Assembly (NCBI RefSeq): GCF_018555685.1
Contig: NZ_JAFLWW010000004.1
Coordinates: forward strand, 496,001 to 560,000
From: Aminobacter anthyllidis
Lineage (GTDB): Bacteria; Pseudomonadota; Alphaproteobacteria; Rhizobiales; Rhizobiaceae
Length of the DNA: 64,000 nucleotides
Direction: 5' to 3'
Part shown: in pieces, positions 1 through 6,876 of the stretch
How the letters are laid out: each line of letters begins with the position of its first letter
Numbering within the stretch: the first letter of the stretch is position 1
Notes under the pieces: model-generated
Told to the model about the DNA's origin: nothing
The model's database searches: none
Seen by the model: the letters and a program-made list of their open reading frames with translations, nothing else
Made by a program: the position numbers and the translations under genes

Positions 1-498
1 CCCGTCGGGAAGAAGCGCTGGGTTGTTTACGCCAAGGCACCGTTCGGGGGACCGGAGGCAGTGCTCGCCTATTTATCGCGCTACACCCACCGGGTCTCGA
101 TCTCGAACCGCCGGCTGATCAACTTCGACGAGAGCGGCGTCACCTTCCGCTACAAGGATTATCGTCGCAACGGCACCGACCGGCAGCAGGTCATGACGCT
201 CGCGACTGATGAGTTCATTCGCCGCTTCCTGCTCCATGTCCTGCCGCGCGGCTTCCACCGCATCCGTCATTACGGCCTGCTCGCCGGCTCGACTCGGAAG
301 AACCGCATCGCACGCGCCCGCGAACTGCTTTGCGTTGCCCCACCTCCCGATGACGATGCCCAGGACGAACCGGACGAATTCCGCCCGTCATGCCCGTGCT
401 GCGGCGGACGCATGATCGTCATCGAGGCGTTCGAACGATGGAGGCAGCCGCGCGCACCGCCAGACACAACCACGGCGAACCCGGAGAACCATCCATGA
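1..498 (+). CDS. IS91-family transposase, C-terminal part (5' end outside window)
   Basis: The frame is open from the first base of the window, so only the C-terminal part is present. The start of the fragment (WVVYAKAPFGGPE, then YLSRYTHRVSISNRRL) is the conserved block of IS91/IS801-type HUH rolling-circle transposases, with the RYTHR-x-ISNRR motif. Near the end a CPCCGGRM zinc-binding remnant precedes the stop, as usual for this family. The catalytic HUH/tyrosine region would lie upstream and cannot be checked. The terminal sequence of the element is not definable. Its presence beside a stretch of broken genes fits an insertion-prone region. Confidence 0.85.
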   Translation, partial: PVGKKRWVVYAKAPFGGPEAVLAYLSRYTHRVSISNRRLINFDESGVTFRYKDYRRNGTDRQQVMTLATDEFIRRFLLHVLPRGFHRIRHYGLLAGSTRKNRIARARELLCVAPPPDDDAQDEPDEFRPSCPCCGGRMIVIEAFERWRQPRAPPDTTTANPENHP

Positions 499-1058
499 TT
501 TGGCATGGCATGCTCAACCTTCAAACCGCTGGCACTCAGTCTCCGGTAGCGGATCTGCACACGCACATGGTGACCATCGACACCGACAGAGATGTGTCCG
601 GCTGCACGCCGAGCCTGGAAAGCCGCGCACAAACTTCATGGAGCGGTCCGCTCGTGTCGATTACGGCGCTTCCGCGAGACGGTTACGCCATCGCCGACAT
701 CAGCCAAAAATCGAAATCCCCATAGACATCGACTGTGGCCCGCGGGTTCCTGCATGAGAGGCTTTCGTACGCCGGCTGGCACCCGAAACCCTTCACCTAG
801 ACGGACATCCCAGTCCACGAAGCGCCGCGGATTGGAGGACCAACGGCCGGTACGCCTATACAGTGCCGGCGCAAAACCAAGCAGCGCATAAAGCGAAGAC
901 ATCGGCACTCGTGCTCGATGCACGTCACTGAGTTGGATCGCTTGCAAAGGGCATGGTCGCGCATCCAAGATAACATCGACCGGGACGGGCGGAACCGTTC
1001 GCCTCGGGCCATCGAGGTGACGACGCTGCCAGCCTATAATGGGTCCAGAAAAAAACGA
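499..1058. other. Gap without recognisable gene
   Basis: Downstream of the transposase no reading frame on either strand has a convincing start, ribosome site or family resemblance. The stretch may include the end of the IS91-like element, but no terminal repeat was identified. Confidence 0.4.
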
Positions 1059-1286
1059 ATGGCGAAACTGTATCTTCTTATGAATCCAAACGGCCTCCGC
1101 GAGCAGATCATTGAGATCGTCATTCGCGCGAGTTCGGAGGAGCGAGCACGCGAGCTTGCTGCTGATGAGGCGACGCGTCTTGGCGACCAAGCCAGCCATT
1201 GGCTGGGCCCCTCGTTGACGACATGCGAGCAAATCCCGCAGGAAGGCCCTGATGAAGTTATTTGCGTGGACTTCAACGAGCCGTGA
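1059..1286 (+). CDS. Small hypothetical protein (75 aa)
   Basis: A short acidic cytosolic protein of unknown function. I start it at the ATG that gives MAKLYLLMNPNG, because the residues upstream look non-coding, although the frame stays open further 5'. The sequence has an alternating hydrophobic N-terminus, then a charged helix (ASSEERARELAADEA) and an acidic C-terminus. No signal peptide or membrane segment is seen. It is followed by a strong inverted repeat that could terminate it. I do not recognise the family; similar small proteins are common in rhizobial accessory DNA. Confidence 0.5.
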   Translation: MAKLYLLMNPNGLREQIIEIVIRASSEERARELAADEATRLGDQASHWLGPSLTTCEQIPQEGPDEVICVDFNEP

Positions 1287-1330
1287 TCAATCCTAGCAAT
1301 ATTCGCGGTTCGGCTCGCGAGCCCATATAC

Positions 1331-1362
1331 ACCAAAGCCCCGCGGACAAACGGGGCTTTGGT
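1331..1362. terminator. Terminator-like hairpin
   Basis: A perfect 12-bp inverted repeat, ACCAAAGCCCCG ... CGGGGCTTTGGT, with an 8-nt loop lies between the plus-strand small gene and the convergent minus-strand DUF1236 gene. There is no U-tract beyond the stem on either strand beyond the T/A bases inside the arms, so it is probably a bidirectional terminator or transcript stabiliser. Confidence 0.6.
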
Positions 1363-1474
1363 GGGCGTGGGAAAAGGACAAAACCACGCCACTCATCCTC
1401 GCAAGAGCAGAACGAATTACCTCGCGGAAAGTTCCTGGTTTCGACAACCGTTTTGGAACCTACCAATCGTAGAA

Positions 1475-1502
1475 GGCCTGCTGGGATGCGATCCAGCAGG
1501 CC
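1475..1502. terminator. Second hairpin between convergent genes
   Basis: A perfect 10-bp inverted repeat, GGCCTGCTGG ... CCAGCAGGCC, with an 8-nt loop sits 90 bases before the end of the minus-strand DUF1236-like gene. It probably helps to end transcripts arriving from both sides. Confidence 0.5.
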
Positions 1503-1591
1503 CCCTGTGAGCGACGCAAAGTGTGTTCATCAACGGAGCGCGCGCGCTCAATGAATATAACGTCAACGTACCGTAAGCGTTCCCTAGGGTT

Positions 1592-2236
1592 CTAGACCAG
1601 GATTACGACTATCTTGAGTGTCGAAGGTTCAACGATCACGATACGTCCATCGGCTAGCAGGAAGAACAGATAGTCTGCGTAGGCTGGAACGATTTTGACG
1701 ATTCTGGGCGGAAGCGGTCTCAACTTCACCTTCACGGTCTGCGGCACTACCACGCCGACCGATACGTCTACATTTACGGTGATCGGCTCGACCTTCTCTT
1801 CCTTGATGATCTGGGTGATCTCGGTCTTTTGCTCGATAGTAATGTTGACGTTCTGCTGGGTGGCTTCGCCCTGTTTCGGCTGCTCACCCTGGCCGCTTTG
1901 AGCGGGTTGTTCCGCGTCAGTCCCTGAGGCTGGCTGTTTTGGCTGCTCGGCCTGTTGACCGCCTGCAGGTTCACTGGCTTGTCCTTGCTCACTTGCCTTG
2001 GGTTTTTGGGCATCCGCAGCCGGCTTCTCGGGCTGGGCAGTTCCCTCGCTGGTCGTTCCACTGCCTTCAGTCGCCGCACCGCCTTCGGGAGCTACCCGGT
2101 CCTGCTTGCTGCCTTTCGACCCTTCCGGCTTGGGACAGTCCGCCGATTGGGCCCCGGCTGCACACTCCGTAGCCTGGCCTTGGGCTGGCTGCTCCGTTTG
2201 GACCCAGCTAGGTCCGCTCGCGATGCCCAATCCCAA
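1592..2236 (-). CDS. Secreted DUF1236-like protein with long Q/E/P/A-rich linker
   Basis: The N-terminus resembles the end of a signal peptide (ALALGLGIASGPSWVQ), followed by about 100 residues of low-complexity sequence rich in Q, E, P, A and G. A folded C-terminus then carries beta-rich VNVDVSVGVVVP and ends in DGRIVIVEPSTLKIVVILV, which matches the C-terminal pattern of DUF1236 proteins (a polar residue pair, then VEP-x-T-x-KIV). Function is unknown; the location is probably periplasmic. The start is uncertain: this TTG is the only start-like codon in the right place. The frame remains open upstream to about 2344 without any ATG, and the predicted secretion signal extends into that stretch, so the 5' end may be damaged. 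Confidence 0.55.
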   Translation of the reverse strand: MGLGIASGPSWVQTEQPAQGQATECAAGAQSADCPKPEGSKGSKQDRVAPEGGAATEGSGTTSEGTAQPEKPAADAQKPKASEQGQASEPAGGQQAEQPKQPASGTDAEQPAQSGQGEQPKQGEATQQNVNITIEQKTEITQIIKEEKVEPITVNVDVSVGVVVPQTVKVKLRPLPPRIVKIVPAYADYLFFLLADGRIVIVEPSTLKIVVILV

Positions 2237-2298
2237 CGCCAGCGCGCTGTTAGGCGGGGCTTTTCGGGCGGGGGCATAAAGTGCTGTGGAGGCGCCTC

Positions 2299-2550
2299 CT
2301 ACCTCGGTGAAACGCTGACACCAGTTACCTTGCGGGAATCCCTGTCATCCAACGTAATTAAAACCTTTGACCCAGGGGGAAGTTCGGATGGCACGGCAAC
2401 CTCAAACGGCACAGCGTAACTGTTGCCGTCTTCTAGCTTAATTATCTTGGTGTGCTTGATATATTCTTTTACCACACCTTCTGTGGAGCTAGCCAAAGCG
2501 GCGGCACTCGTGAGGGCGATAATGCCCAATGCAATGAGAATTTTCTGCAT
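2299..2550 (-). CDS. DUF1344-like small periplasmic protein
   Basis: An 83-residue secreted protein. The ATG giving MQKILIALGIIALTSAAALA is chosen because a strong GGAGAAGG ribosome site precedes it and it opens with a typical cleavable signal peptide. The mature part (EGVVKEYIKHTKIIKLEDGNS, then the hydrophobic/acidic VLITLDDRDSRKVTGVSV) has the small single-domain beta pattern of the rhizobial DUF1344 family. Its role is unknown. It lies just upstream of, and its end is within, the open frame of the DUF1236-like gene on the same strand, so the two may share a transcript. Confidence 0.7.
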   Translation of the reverse strand: MQKILIALGIIALTSAAALASSTEGVVKEYIKHTKIIKLEDGNSYAVPFEVAVPSELPPGSKVLITLDDRDSRKVTGVSVSPR

Positions 2551-2635
2551 TACCTTCTCCCTGGAGAAGCCCCTGTGCCCCAACGTAGAGAAGCTCGTAT
2601 GGTTGCAGGGCGGGGAAATGCAGGATGGGGTAACG

Positions 2636-2662
2636 AAAAAAACCGCAGGCCCAAGCCTGCGG
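2636..2662 (-). terminator. Intrinsic terminator on minus strand
   Basis: The stem CCGCAGGC / GCCTGCGG with a 4-nt loop is followed, reading on the minus strand, by seven T residues. This is a complete Rho-independent terminator. It would end minus-strand transcripts coming from the right and shield the DUF1344 promoter. Confidence 0.75.
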
Positions 2663-2898
2663 GCTAATGCGTCTACCCAAATGTTTCAGTTAGCAAATCC
2701 TAATCTAACACACCGCTAGCCACTCGCAATAGCTCCCTCCGCCTCGGCCGCCGGTGGTGCCGTCCTAGTCTTTATCGGCCGGTGAATGTCGGATCAGCAA
2801 AAGCTCCTCCCTTAGCAGAGCCTACAGACACTTGACGTTACGTAAGCAGAGAATAAAATCGCATTTACGCTCACCCTCTTGCCCCAGCGTCCCCCGCC

Positions 2899-2956
2899 CC
2901 GGCAACCGAGAGAGCCTTGCGCCCGCGCCACCTCAGCCCCCTCCTGGCGCGGGCGC
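2899..2956 (+). repeat. Duplicated leader hairpin, copy 1
   Basis: A 30-base block starting CCGGCAACCGAGAGAGCC is identical to bases 5981-6010. Its last ten bases (GCGCCCGCGC) pair perfectly with GCGCGGGCGC at 2947-2956 across an 18-base C-rich loop. In both copies the structure lies 50-100 bases upstream of a zinc-ribbon micro-gene, so it was duplicated with the gene as a leader or regulatory element. Confidence 0.65.
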
Positions 2957-3008
2957 CCTCTGGGCCTTCTCTAGCTTTGGGGTTCATCTTTGTACCAGGG
3001 AGCCGACC

Positions 3009-3229
3009 ATGGGCGACGCCCAGTACCTCGATCACAAGCTCGAATGCCGTTCTGTGGCACCATCAAGCTAAGAATTCCCGCCGATGCAGGTCCCGAAACC
3101 CGAATCTCCTGTATCGACTGCGGTGCGTATCTGGGCCTTTGGGATGACCTGCAAAGCGACTTCGAACGCTAAGGCGGCACCCACGGGATATTTCAGATTG
3201 AGCAGGGCCGGATCAAACGCCTAGCGTGA
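3009..3229 (+). pseudogene. Decayed copy of the zinc-ribbon micro-protein
   Basis: The first frame reads MGDAQYLDHKLEC and the next frame continues PFCGTIKLRIPADAG...ISCIDCGAYLGLWDDL, which together match the intact paralogue at 6136-6357 almost residue for residue. One base (a C in the first CPxC codon run near 3048) appears to be missing, and a TAA at 3170-3172 replaces a Gln codon. After that stop the homologous tail GGTHGIFQIEQGRIKRL continues to a TGA. Two independent lesions argue for a true pseudogene rather than a single sequencing error. Confidence 0.75.
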
Positions 3230-3418
3230 ACTACTTGATGCTTGCGGGGCATCCCGCACTTTTGCGACAACAAGCCCTAAACTGCTTTCCGTGACTGAAA
3301 GCAGCGTGTCAACTTCCTCTAAGAGGGCTTTAGCGGCTGACCGCCCAATATGCTTCCTGATGGCGTGCAACTCAGTTTGGATGAATTCCAAGTCTGCCAA
3401 ATGATGGATGTCTGTCAT
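3221..3418 (-). CDS. Small hypothetical helical protein (65 aa)
   Basis: A short cytosolic, mostly helical protein (HHLADLEFIQTELHAIRKHI, then KALLEEVDTLLSVTESSLG). The chosen ATG has an AGGAG about ten bases upstream; an earlier in-frame ATG has none. No signal peptide, membrane segment or known motif is visible. It runs convergently into the decayed zinc-ribbon gene, overlapping its last nine bases. I do not recognise the family. Confidence 0.45.
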   Translation of the reverse strand: MTDIHHLADLEFIQTELHAIRKHIGRSAAKALLEEVDTLLSVTESSLGLVVAKVRDAPQASSSSR

Positions 3419-3478
3419 GGCACCGCTCTCCTGGCAACCAAGTGCCAGAGACCGGAATCGTTCCATCACCTTTACGAC

Positions 3479-3509
3479 AAAAGCCCCGCCACCTTTCGGC
3501 AGCGGGGCT
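3479..3509 (-). terminator. GC hairpin with A-tract (minus-strand terminator type)
   Basis: Four A residues precede AGCCCCGC ... GCGGGGCT, so on the minus strand the stem is followed by TTTT. It belongs to a set of similar AAAA-GCCCCGC hairpins repeated across 2.6-5.7 kb. Confidence 0.5.
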
Positions 3510-3542
3510 CGTGCTCACCGAAGGCCTACATTGCCAATGTGA

Positions 3543-3593
3543 CTGCTGCTTATCGATCCCCAGACCTACAAGGTCGTATACATCATGGACTGA
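3543..3593 (+). pseudogene. Possible C-terminal fragment of a DUF1236 protein
   Basis: The short frame LLLIDPQTYKVVYIMD followed by a stop matches the conserved DUF1236 C-terminal pattern (V/I-D-P-x-T-x-K-V-V-x-I) seen intact at 6877-7176. A stop codon directly precedes it, and no start or upstream domain is present, so it is at best debris. Chance similarity over 16 residues cannot be excluded. Confidence 0.3.
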
Positions 3594-3800
3594 CGACGCC
3601 TTGTTCGCCTCACGGACGTTAGCACTGTCCGCCCCGGCCTGGAATCCGATCGTGACGCTGGCCAGTGGCCCGCACAGACGCGGAGAGGTCGGCGCCACTG
3701 TCGGGTGGATTGAGCAGGCCCGGCGCCGGTGGTTCTTCAGTCTGCGCTCTTCTGGGAACTTTCAGGCGCGCTTAACGTTCCTCAACCCCATCCAGAAGGA

Positions 3801-4043
3801 GTGGAGCTAAGAGAGCCCGCGACCTTCTACGAAAACAGGTTCACACACGGGCTGTTTTTTACTTACCTTTCCCAAGCGGTTCGGCATGCGATCTCGATTC
3901 CGTCGGCCCGACAACGGCAGGCGGCCAGCATTGTGACGCAGTCAGGCGTTCAATTTGGTTGGGCAGAAATCAATCTACTGCACGACCACATGCAAAACAC
4001 CAGCCGTGAAGGACCCACCGCTCCCGAGGTGCCGCGATACTAA
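3801..4043 (+). CDS. Small hypothetical protein, paralogue of 4175-4390
   Basis: About 80 residues aligning with its neighbour 130 bases downstream: both have an EPAxxF start, a central HA(I/L)SIP segment, then AASI/TASI-x-T-x-SG and a W-x-E/H-I motif. The start is unclear: a GTG is used here, but the AGAAGGA ribosome-like site abuts it directly, and no ATG exists in frame, so the 5' end may be degenerate. Function is unknown. The tail (TSREGPTAPEVPRY) extends beyond the paralogue. Confidence 0.4.
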   Translation: MELREPATFYENRFTHGLFFTYLSQAVRHAISIPSARQRQAASIVTQSGVQFGWAEINLLHDHMQNTSREGPTAPEVPRY

Positions 4044-4058
4044 GAGAAGAAACTGCAG

Positions 4059-4172
4059 ATGCTGTTCGCCCTTGCCCTGATGATGGTTGGGCTCATGGTC
4101 TTTGGGTTCTTAGATCGGGCACGCAACGTGTCTTCAGTGGACCAGCCCGTCGAGATCAGCACCTTGAGGTGA
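4059..4172 (+). CDS. 37-residue predicted membrane micro-protein
   Basis: An ATG preceded by a purine-rich AGAGAAGAAA opens a 37-codon frame. It begins with a single hydrophobic helix (MLFALALMMVGLMVFGFL) and ends with a short polar tail (DRARNVSSVDQ...). The hydrophobic-then-charged layout suggests one membrane span with the tail on one face. It starts 15 bases after the preceding small gene and ends where the next one begins, so the three could be co-transcribed. Very short frames can arise by chance, so this is tentative. Confidence 0.4.
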   Translation: MLFALALMMVGLMVFGFLDRARNVSSVDQPVEISTLR

Positions 4173-4174
4173 GT

Positions 4175-4390
4175 ATGCCATTTGATATGAACGAACCCGC
4201 CATCTGGTTTCAGAGCGAGCAAGCCGAAGGGATGGCCTTCGATACCTTCCGGGACGCGCTAAAACACGCGCTCTCGATTCCAAAGGCCGACAGGATCCCT
4301 ACAGCCTCCATTGCCACGGAGTCGGGCGCTAACCTCGATTGGACGCACATCGACGAGTTCAGGCAGTACTTGGATAGCTCTGACACCTAG
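4175..4390 (+). CDS. Small hypothetical protein (71 aa), tandem paralogue
   Basis: A cytosolic micro-protein with a short helix (FDTFRDALKHALSIPKADR), a TASIATESGA strand and WTHIDEFRQYL. Starts at GTG 4169, ATG 4175 or ATG 4187 are possible; a GAGGTGA lies just upstream, and I use 4175. It shares the HALSIP and I-x-T-x-SG-x4-W-x-x-I pattern with 3801-4043, so the pair arose by tandem duplication. Function unknown. It is followed by a GC hairpin. Confidence 0.5.
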   Translation: MPFDMNEPAIWFQSEQAEGMAFDTFRDALKHALSIPKADRIPTASIATESGANLDWTHIDEFRQYLDSSDT

Positions 4391-4448
4391 GGTCCTGGAA
4401 GCCGGCAAAGCCTTGCCGCTCGGTTTGCACAGCGCTAAGCACAAACGC

Positions 4449-4479
4449 AAAAAAGCCCCGCCAGCCGAAGCCAGCGGGG
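4449..4479 (-). terminator. GC hairpin with A6 tract, repeat copy
   Basis: Six A residues precede CCCCGC ... GCGGGG; the 25-base block 4455-4479 is repeated exactly at 5700-5724. Read on the minus strand it is a stem followed by TTTTTT. On the plus strand it would stabilise or end the upstream small-gene transcript. Confidence 0.6.
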
Positions 4480-4657
4480 TAAAGAATCTGCCCAACGTTC
4501 AGTTAGCAGGCGCTAATAACACGCATTCAACGAGAGGCGAAAGCCGTAGCGGCGGCGTTAACGGCCGGTAAACCCCGGGCGACTGGTTGGAGCACGGCGA
4601 GTATCTGCGTGCCGATGCTCGACGAAGACGACGAAGTGGATGGGAACGCCTAAAAGC

Positions 4658-4692
4658 AAAAAGGGCCCCAGCCCCCCTTCGGCAGCGGGGCT
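4658..4692 (-). terminator. GC hairpin with A5 tract
   Basis: Five A residues precede a G/C run in which AGCCCC pairs with GGGGCT around a CTTCGG-containing loop. It has the same orientation and type as the neighbouring hairpins. Confidence 0.45.
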
Positions 4693-4822
4693 CATCTGCA
4701 GAGCTGCCAAGTAGGGCGGGTGACGCCAGAGCCAAGCAATTGAAAGGTCCGGAAACACTTGCGTCATGCGGGCAGACCCAAAAAGCTGTTGTATTTTGGC
4801 AACTCTACTAAGCGAATTATAG

Positions 4823-4860
4823 AAAACGGGGCCAGGGTCGTATGAACTTCTCGGCCCCGT
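4823..4860 (-). terminator. Hairpin upstream of the porin gene
   Basis: ACGGGGCC (4826-4833) pairs with GGCCCCGT (4853-4860); on the minus strand the stem is followed by TTTTCT. It sits 40 bases before the porin start and could end antisense transcription or act in the porin leader. Confidence 0.45.
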
Positions 4861-4897
4861 GTTACTTTCTGCTGGGGGATCAAATCGGAGAACTGTT

Positions 4898-5587
4898 GTG
4901 ACGAAGTTTTTGCTATCAAGCGTGTTCTTGCTCGGCCTATCAGGCATCGCTTCCGCGGCCGATGCGGTCGTGCTTGAGCCAACCCCTGAGATTTCGCCGG
5001 CAGGATTTGTGTGGACTGGCGGATACGTTGGTCTTCAAGCGGGTTACGGCTGGGGCGACGGCGACTTGTCATCTGATGTCGGTGTGGTTGCTGCCCCTGC
5101 GGATATCGATGGCTGGTTGGGTGGAGTCTATGCGGGATACAACCACCAGCTGGCCAACAACATCGTGGTGGGCATTGACGCCGATATTGCATGGTCTGGC
5201 ATTGATGGCTTTGGCCAAGCATTCCTCTTCGGTATTCCAGTTCCAGGTGGCGGCGTCGACTACGAATTGAATTGGACGGGCGCGGTGCGAGCCAAGCTTG
5301 GCTATGCCGTGGATCGGTTCCTGCCTTACATCGCCGGTGGCGTGGCATTTGCGGGAGCTGACGCAACCGTTTTCACCGGTGGGACGCCGGTTCAGGAATA
5401 CAGCGACACCCTGGTCGGGTGGACGGTTGGTGTGGGTGTAGAATATGCCTTCACCGACAACCTTACGGGCCGGGCTGAGTATAGATACTCGGACTATGGT
5501 GATCTGGACTTCTCCGAAGGAGGCGCCTCAGGCAGCTTTGGCTTCAAGACCAGCGATGTCCGAGTCGGTCTAGCTTACAAATTCTGA
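4898..5587 (+). CDS. Omp25/Omp31-type outer-membrane beta-barrel protein
   Basis: A 229-residue protein with a signal peptide (MTKFLLSSVFLLGLSGIASA) and an eight-stranded barrel pattern. WTGGYVGLQAGYGWGDG opens the mature barrel, and GGVYAGYNHQLANNIVVGIDAD, VRAKLGYAVDRFLPYIAGG, AEYRYSDYG and a terminal VRVGLAYKF follow. This is the rhizobial/Brucella Omp25-Omp31 architecture, including the closing aromatic residue. The GTG start is supported by GGAGAACTG eight bases upstream. It is the only clearly envelope-structural gene in the window and is followed by its own terminator. Confidence 0.88.
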   Translation: MTKFLLSSVFLLGLSGIASAADAVVLEPTPEISPAGFVWTGGYVGLQAGYGWGDGDLSSDVGVVAAPADIDGWLGGVYAGYNHQLANNIVVGIDADIAWSGIDGFGQAFLFGIPVPGGGVDYELNWTGAVRAKLGYAVDRFLPYIAGGVAFAGADATVFTGGTPVQEYSDTLVGWTVGVGVEYAFTDNLTGRAEYRYSDYGDLDFSEGGASGSFGFKTSDVRVGLAYKF

Positions 5588-5611
5588 GTAGCAGTCATGC
5601 GACGTTTCAAA

Positions 5612-5634
5612 CCCCGGCTCCGGCCGGGGTTTTT
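5612..5634 (+). terminator. Porin intrinsic terminator
   Basis: CCCCGGC and GCCGGGG close a 4-nt loop and are followed by five T residues on the plus strand, 25 bases after the porin stop codon. A textbook Rho-independent terminator. Confidence 0.9.
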
Positions 5635-5695
5635 GTTTGCGAGGTGGTACGGTCATTCCGCCATGCGGAAAGGCAATCCCAGCCTTATCAAACGC

Positions 5696-5725
5696 AAAAG
5701 CCCCGCCAGCCGAAGCCAGCGGGGC
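5696..5725 (-). repeat. GC hairpin repeat, second exact copy
   Basis: Bases 5700-5724 are identical to 4455-4479, with a preceding A4 tract and the same AACGCAAAA context. The repeat is intergenic in both places and may be a mobile palindrome or a reused terminator. Confidence 0.6.
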
Positions 5726-5980
5726 GCCCTCATCGACCCACTCCACCTGGCGAAGTCTCCGACATGGAAAAGGCCCACCGCTTCCCGGTTGGAAAAGAAG
5801 CGGCAGGCCCCCTGCTCCGGAGCGCGATCACTGAGGGGCGCGTGTACGCTCCGGGCATCGTTATTTGGCAATATAAAAATGGTCCGCTAGCTAGGTCAGG
5901 CATGCTGGCCCAGGCACTTGACGCTACCTCAATAGGGAATAGGATCGCCCCTTAAGCCTCGCCCCTTGCCATCCCCCCAC

Positions 5981-6037
5981 CCGGCAACCGAGAGAGCCTT
6001 GCGCCCGCGCTGCCAGCCCCCCTCCTGGCGCGGGCGC
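5981..6037 (+). repeat. Duplicated leader hairpin, copy 2
   Basis: The 30-base block 5981-6010 is identical to 2899-2928, and GCGCCCGCGC (6001-6010) pairs with GCGCGGGCGC (6028-6037) over a C-rich loop. It precedes the intact zinc-ribbon gene by about 100 bases. Confidence 0.65.
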
Positions 6038-6135
6038 TCTCTACTTTCGCTACTTAGGTCAACACAGGAGAGGTCTCTAAGCGGACGCGTTCCTCCGGCG
6101 CGCGTCATCTCATCTACGCGTGTGAGGATACGATA

Positions 6136-6357
6136 ATGGGCATCAATGGGTACCTCGATCACAGGCTCGAATGTCCTTATTGCCAAACAATTCGGTTGCG
6201 AATTCCTCACGACGTTGAGGCTGACACGCCGATATCATGTGAGGATTGCGGCGAATATCTAGGTTGTTGGGACGAGCTTCTAACGGACCTCGAACAACAG
6301 GGCGGGACCAGTGGAGTGTTCCAACTGGAAAAGGGGCGCATCAGGAAGATCGGATAG
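6136..6357 (+). CDS. Zinc-ribbon micro-protein (73 aa)
   Basis: A cytosolic protein with two CxxC knuckles, C13-P-Y-C16 and C35-E-D-C38, spaced about 19 residues apart, so it probably folds as a single zinc ribbon. The C-terminal half is acidic (WDELLTDLEQQGG) and ends with a basic tail (GRIRKIG). A GAGGAT ribosome site lies eight bases before the ATG. The decayed copy at 3009-3229 keeps both knuckles. The function is not known; a nucleic-acid or protein-binding role would be typical of such ribbons. Confidence 0.65.
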   Translation: MGINGYLDHRLECPYCQTIRLRIPHDVEADTPISCEDCGEYLGCWDELLTDLEQQGGTSGVFQLEKGRIRKIG

Positions 6358-6582
6358 AACTGAAGCCGTGCCGTTAGCGTTTTTTCGCCAGGAACCGGGC
6401 TTCCCTTACAAGGGATGACCACTGATATCCGACAGATCGCGTCGCATATCTCCTGTGTCATCTCAGATGGTCGGGGCATGTGTTGATCCTTTCGCCGGTT
6501 TGAGCGGTCGACATGATCTCTTGAGGACGACGTCGCGAAAAAAGAGATATTGGCCGGAGCGAAACAACGAGGTGACCAAAAT

Positions 6583-6777
6583 ATGGGTAAGGTAGAGACA
6601 GTCAGATCCCCGCAGCATCAGCCCCTTTCGGTGGACTATGACGGTGATTGCCAGGACGCTCTCGCAATTCATCTCGACAGGCTTCTGGATAGTGCTGAAG
6701 CAGTCGGCTGGGAGAGAACGAAGGCAGCGGCAGCGCTCATGTACTTGAGCGCTAAACGATTGCAGCCTTCATCGTAG
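6583..6777 (+). CDS. Small hypothetical protein (64 aa)
   Basis: A cytosolic helical protein. The ATG giving MGKVETVRSPQHQPLS has GAGGTGA nine bases upstream, which decides the start. The middle (DALAIHLDRLLDSAEAVGWE) and the end (RTKAAAALMYLSAKRLQPSS) form two amphipathic helices. No motif is recognised. It sits alone between the zinc-ribbon gene and a secreted DUF1236 protein, all in the same direction. Confidence 0.5.
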   Translation: MGKVETVRSPQHQPLSVDYDGDCQDALAIHLDRLLDSAEAVGWERTKAAAALMYLSAKRLQPSS

Positions 6778-6876
6778 GAACTGGGCGCTCGGGGGAAATC
6801 AGAATCGTTCAGGAACTCAACGGGAATGCCTGCGTTGTCCTCCCCAGGGGACGTAAGCAAAACCAGGAGTTCTCTG

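Larger units (their letters stand above)
3419..3800. other. Intergenic stretch with hairpin and gene debris
   Basis: This 380-base gap holds the hairpin at 3479-3509 and a DUF1236-like tail at 3543-3593 (both listed separately). No other frame is convincing. Confidence 0.4.
4391..4897. other. Gene-poor stretch with three hairpins
   Basis: Between the small paralogue and the porin no coding frame is convincing. It contains the hairpins at 4449-4479, 4658-4692 and 4823-4860, and the porin promoter must lie near its right end. Confidence 0.5.
5588..6135. other. Intergenic stretch with terminator, repeat hairpin and leader hairpin
   Basis: It holds the porin terminator, the second copy of the GC hairpin repeat and the second leader hairpin. 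No coding frame is credible. Confidence 0.5.
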
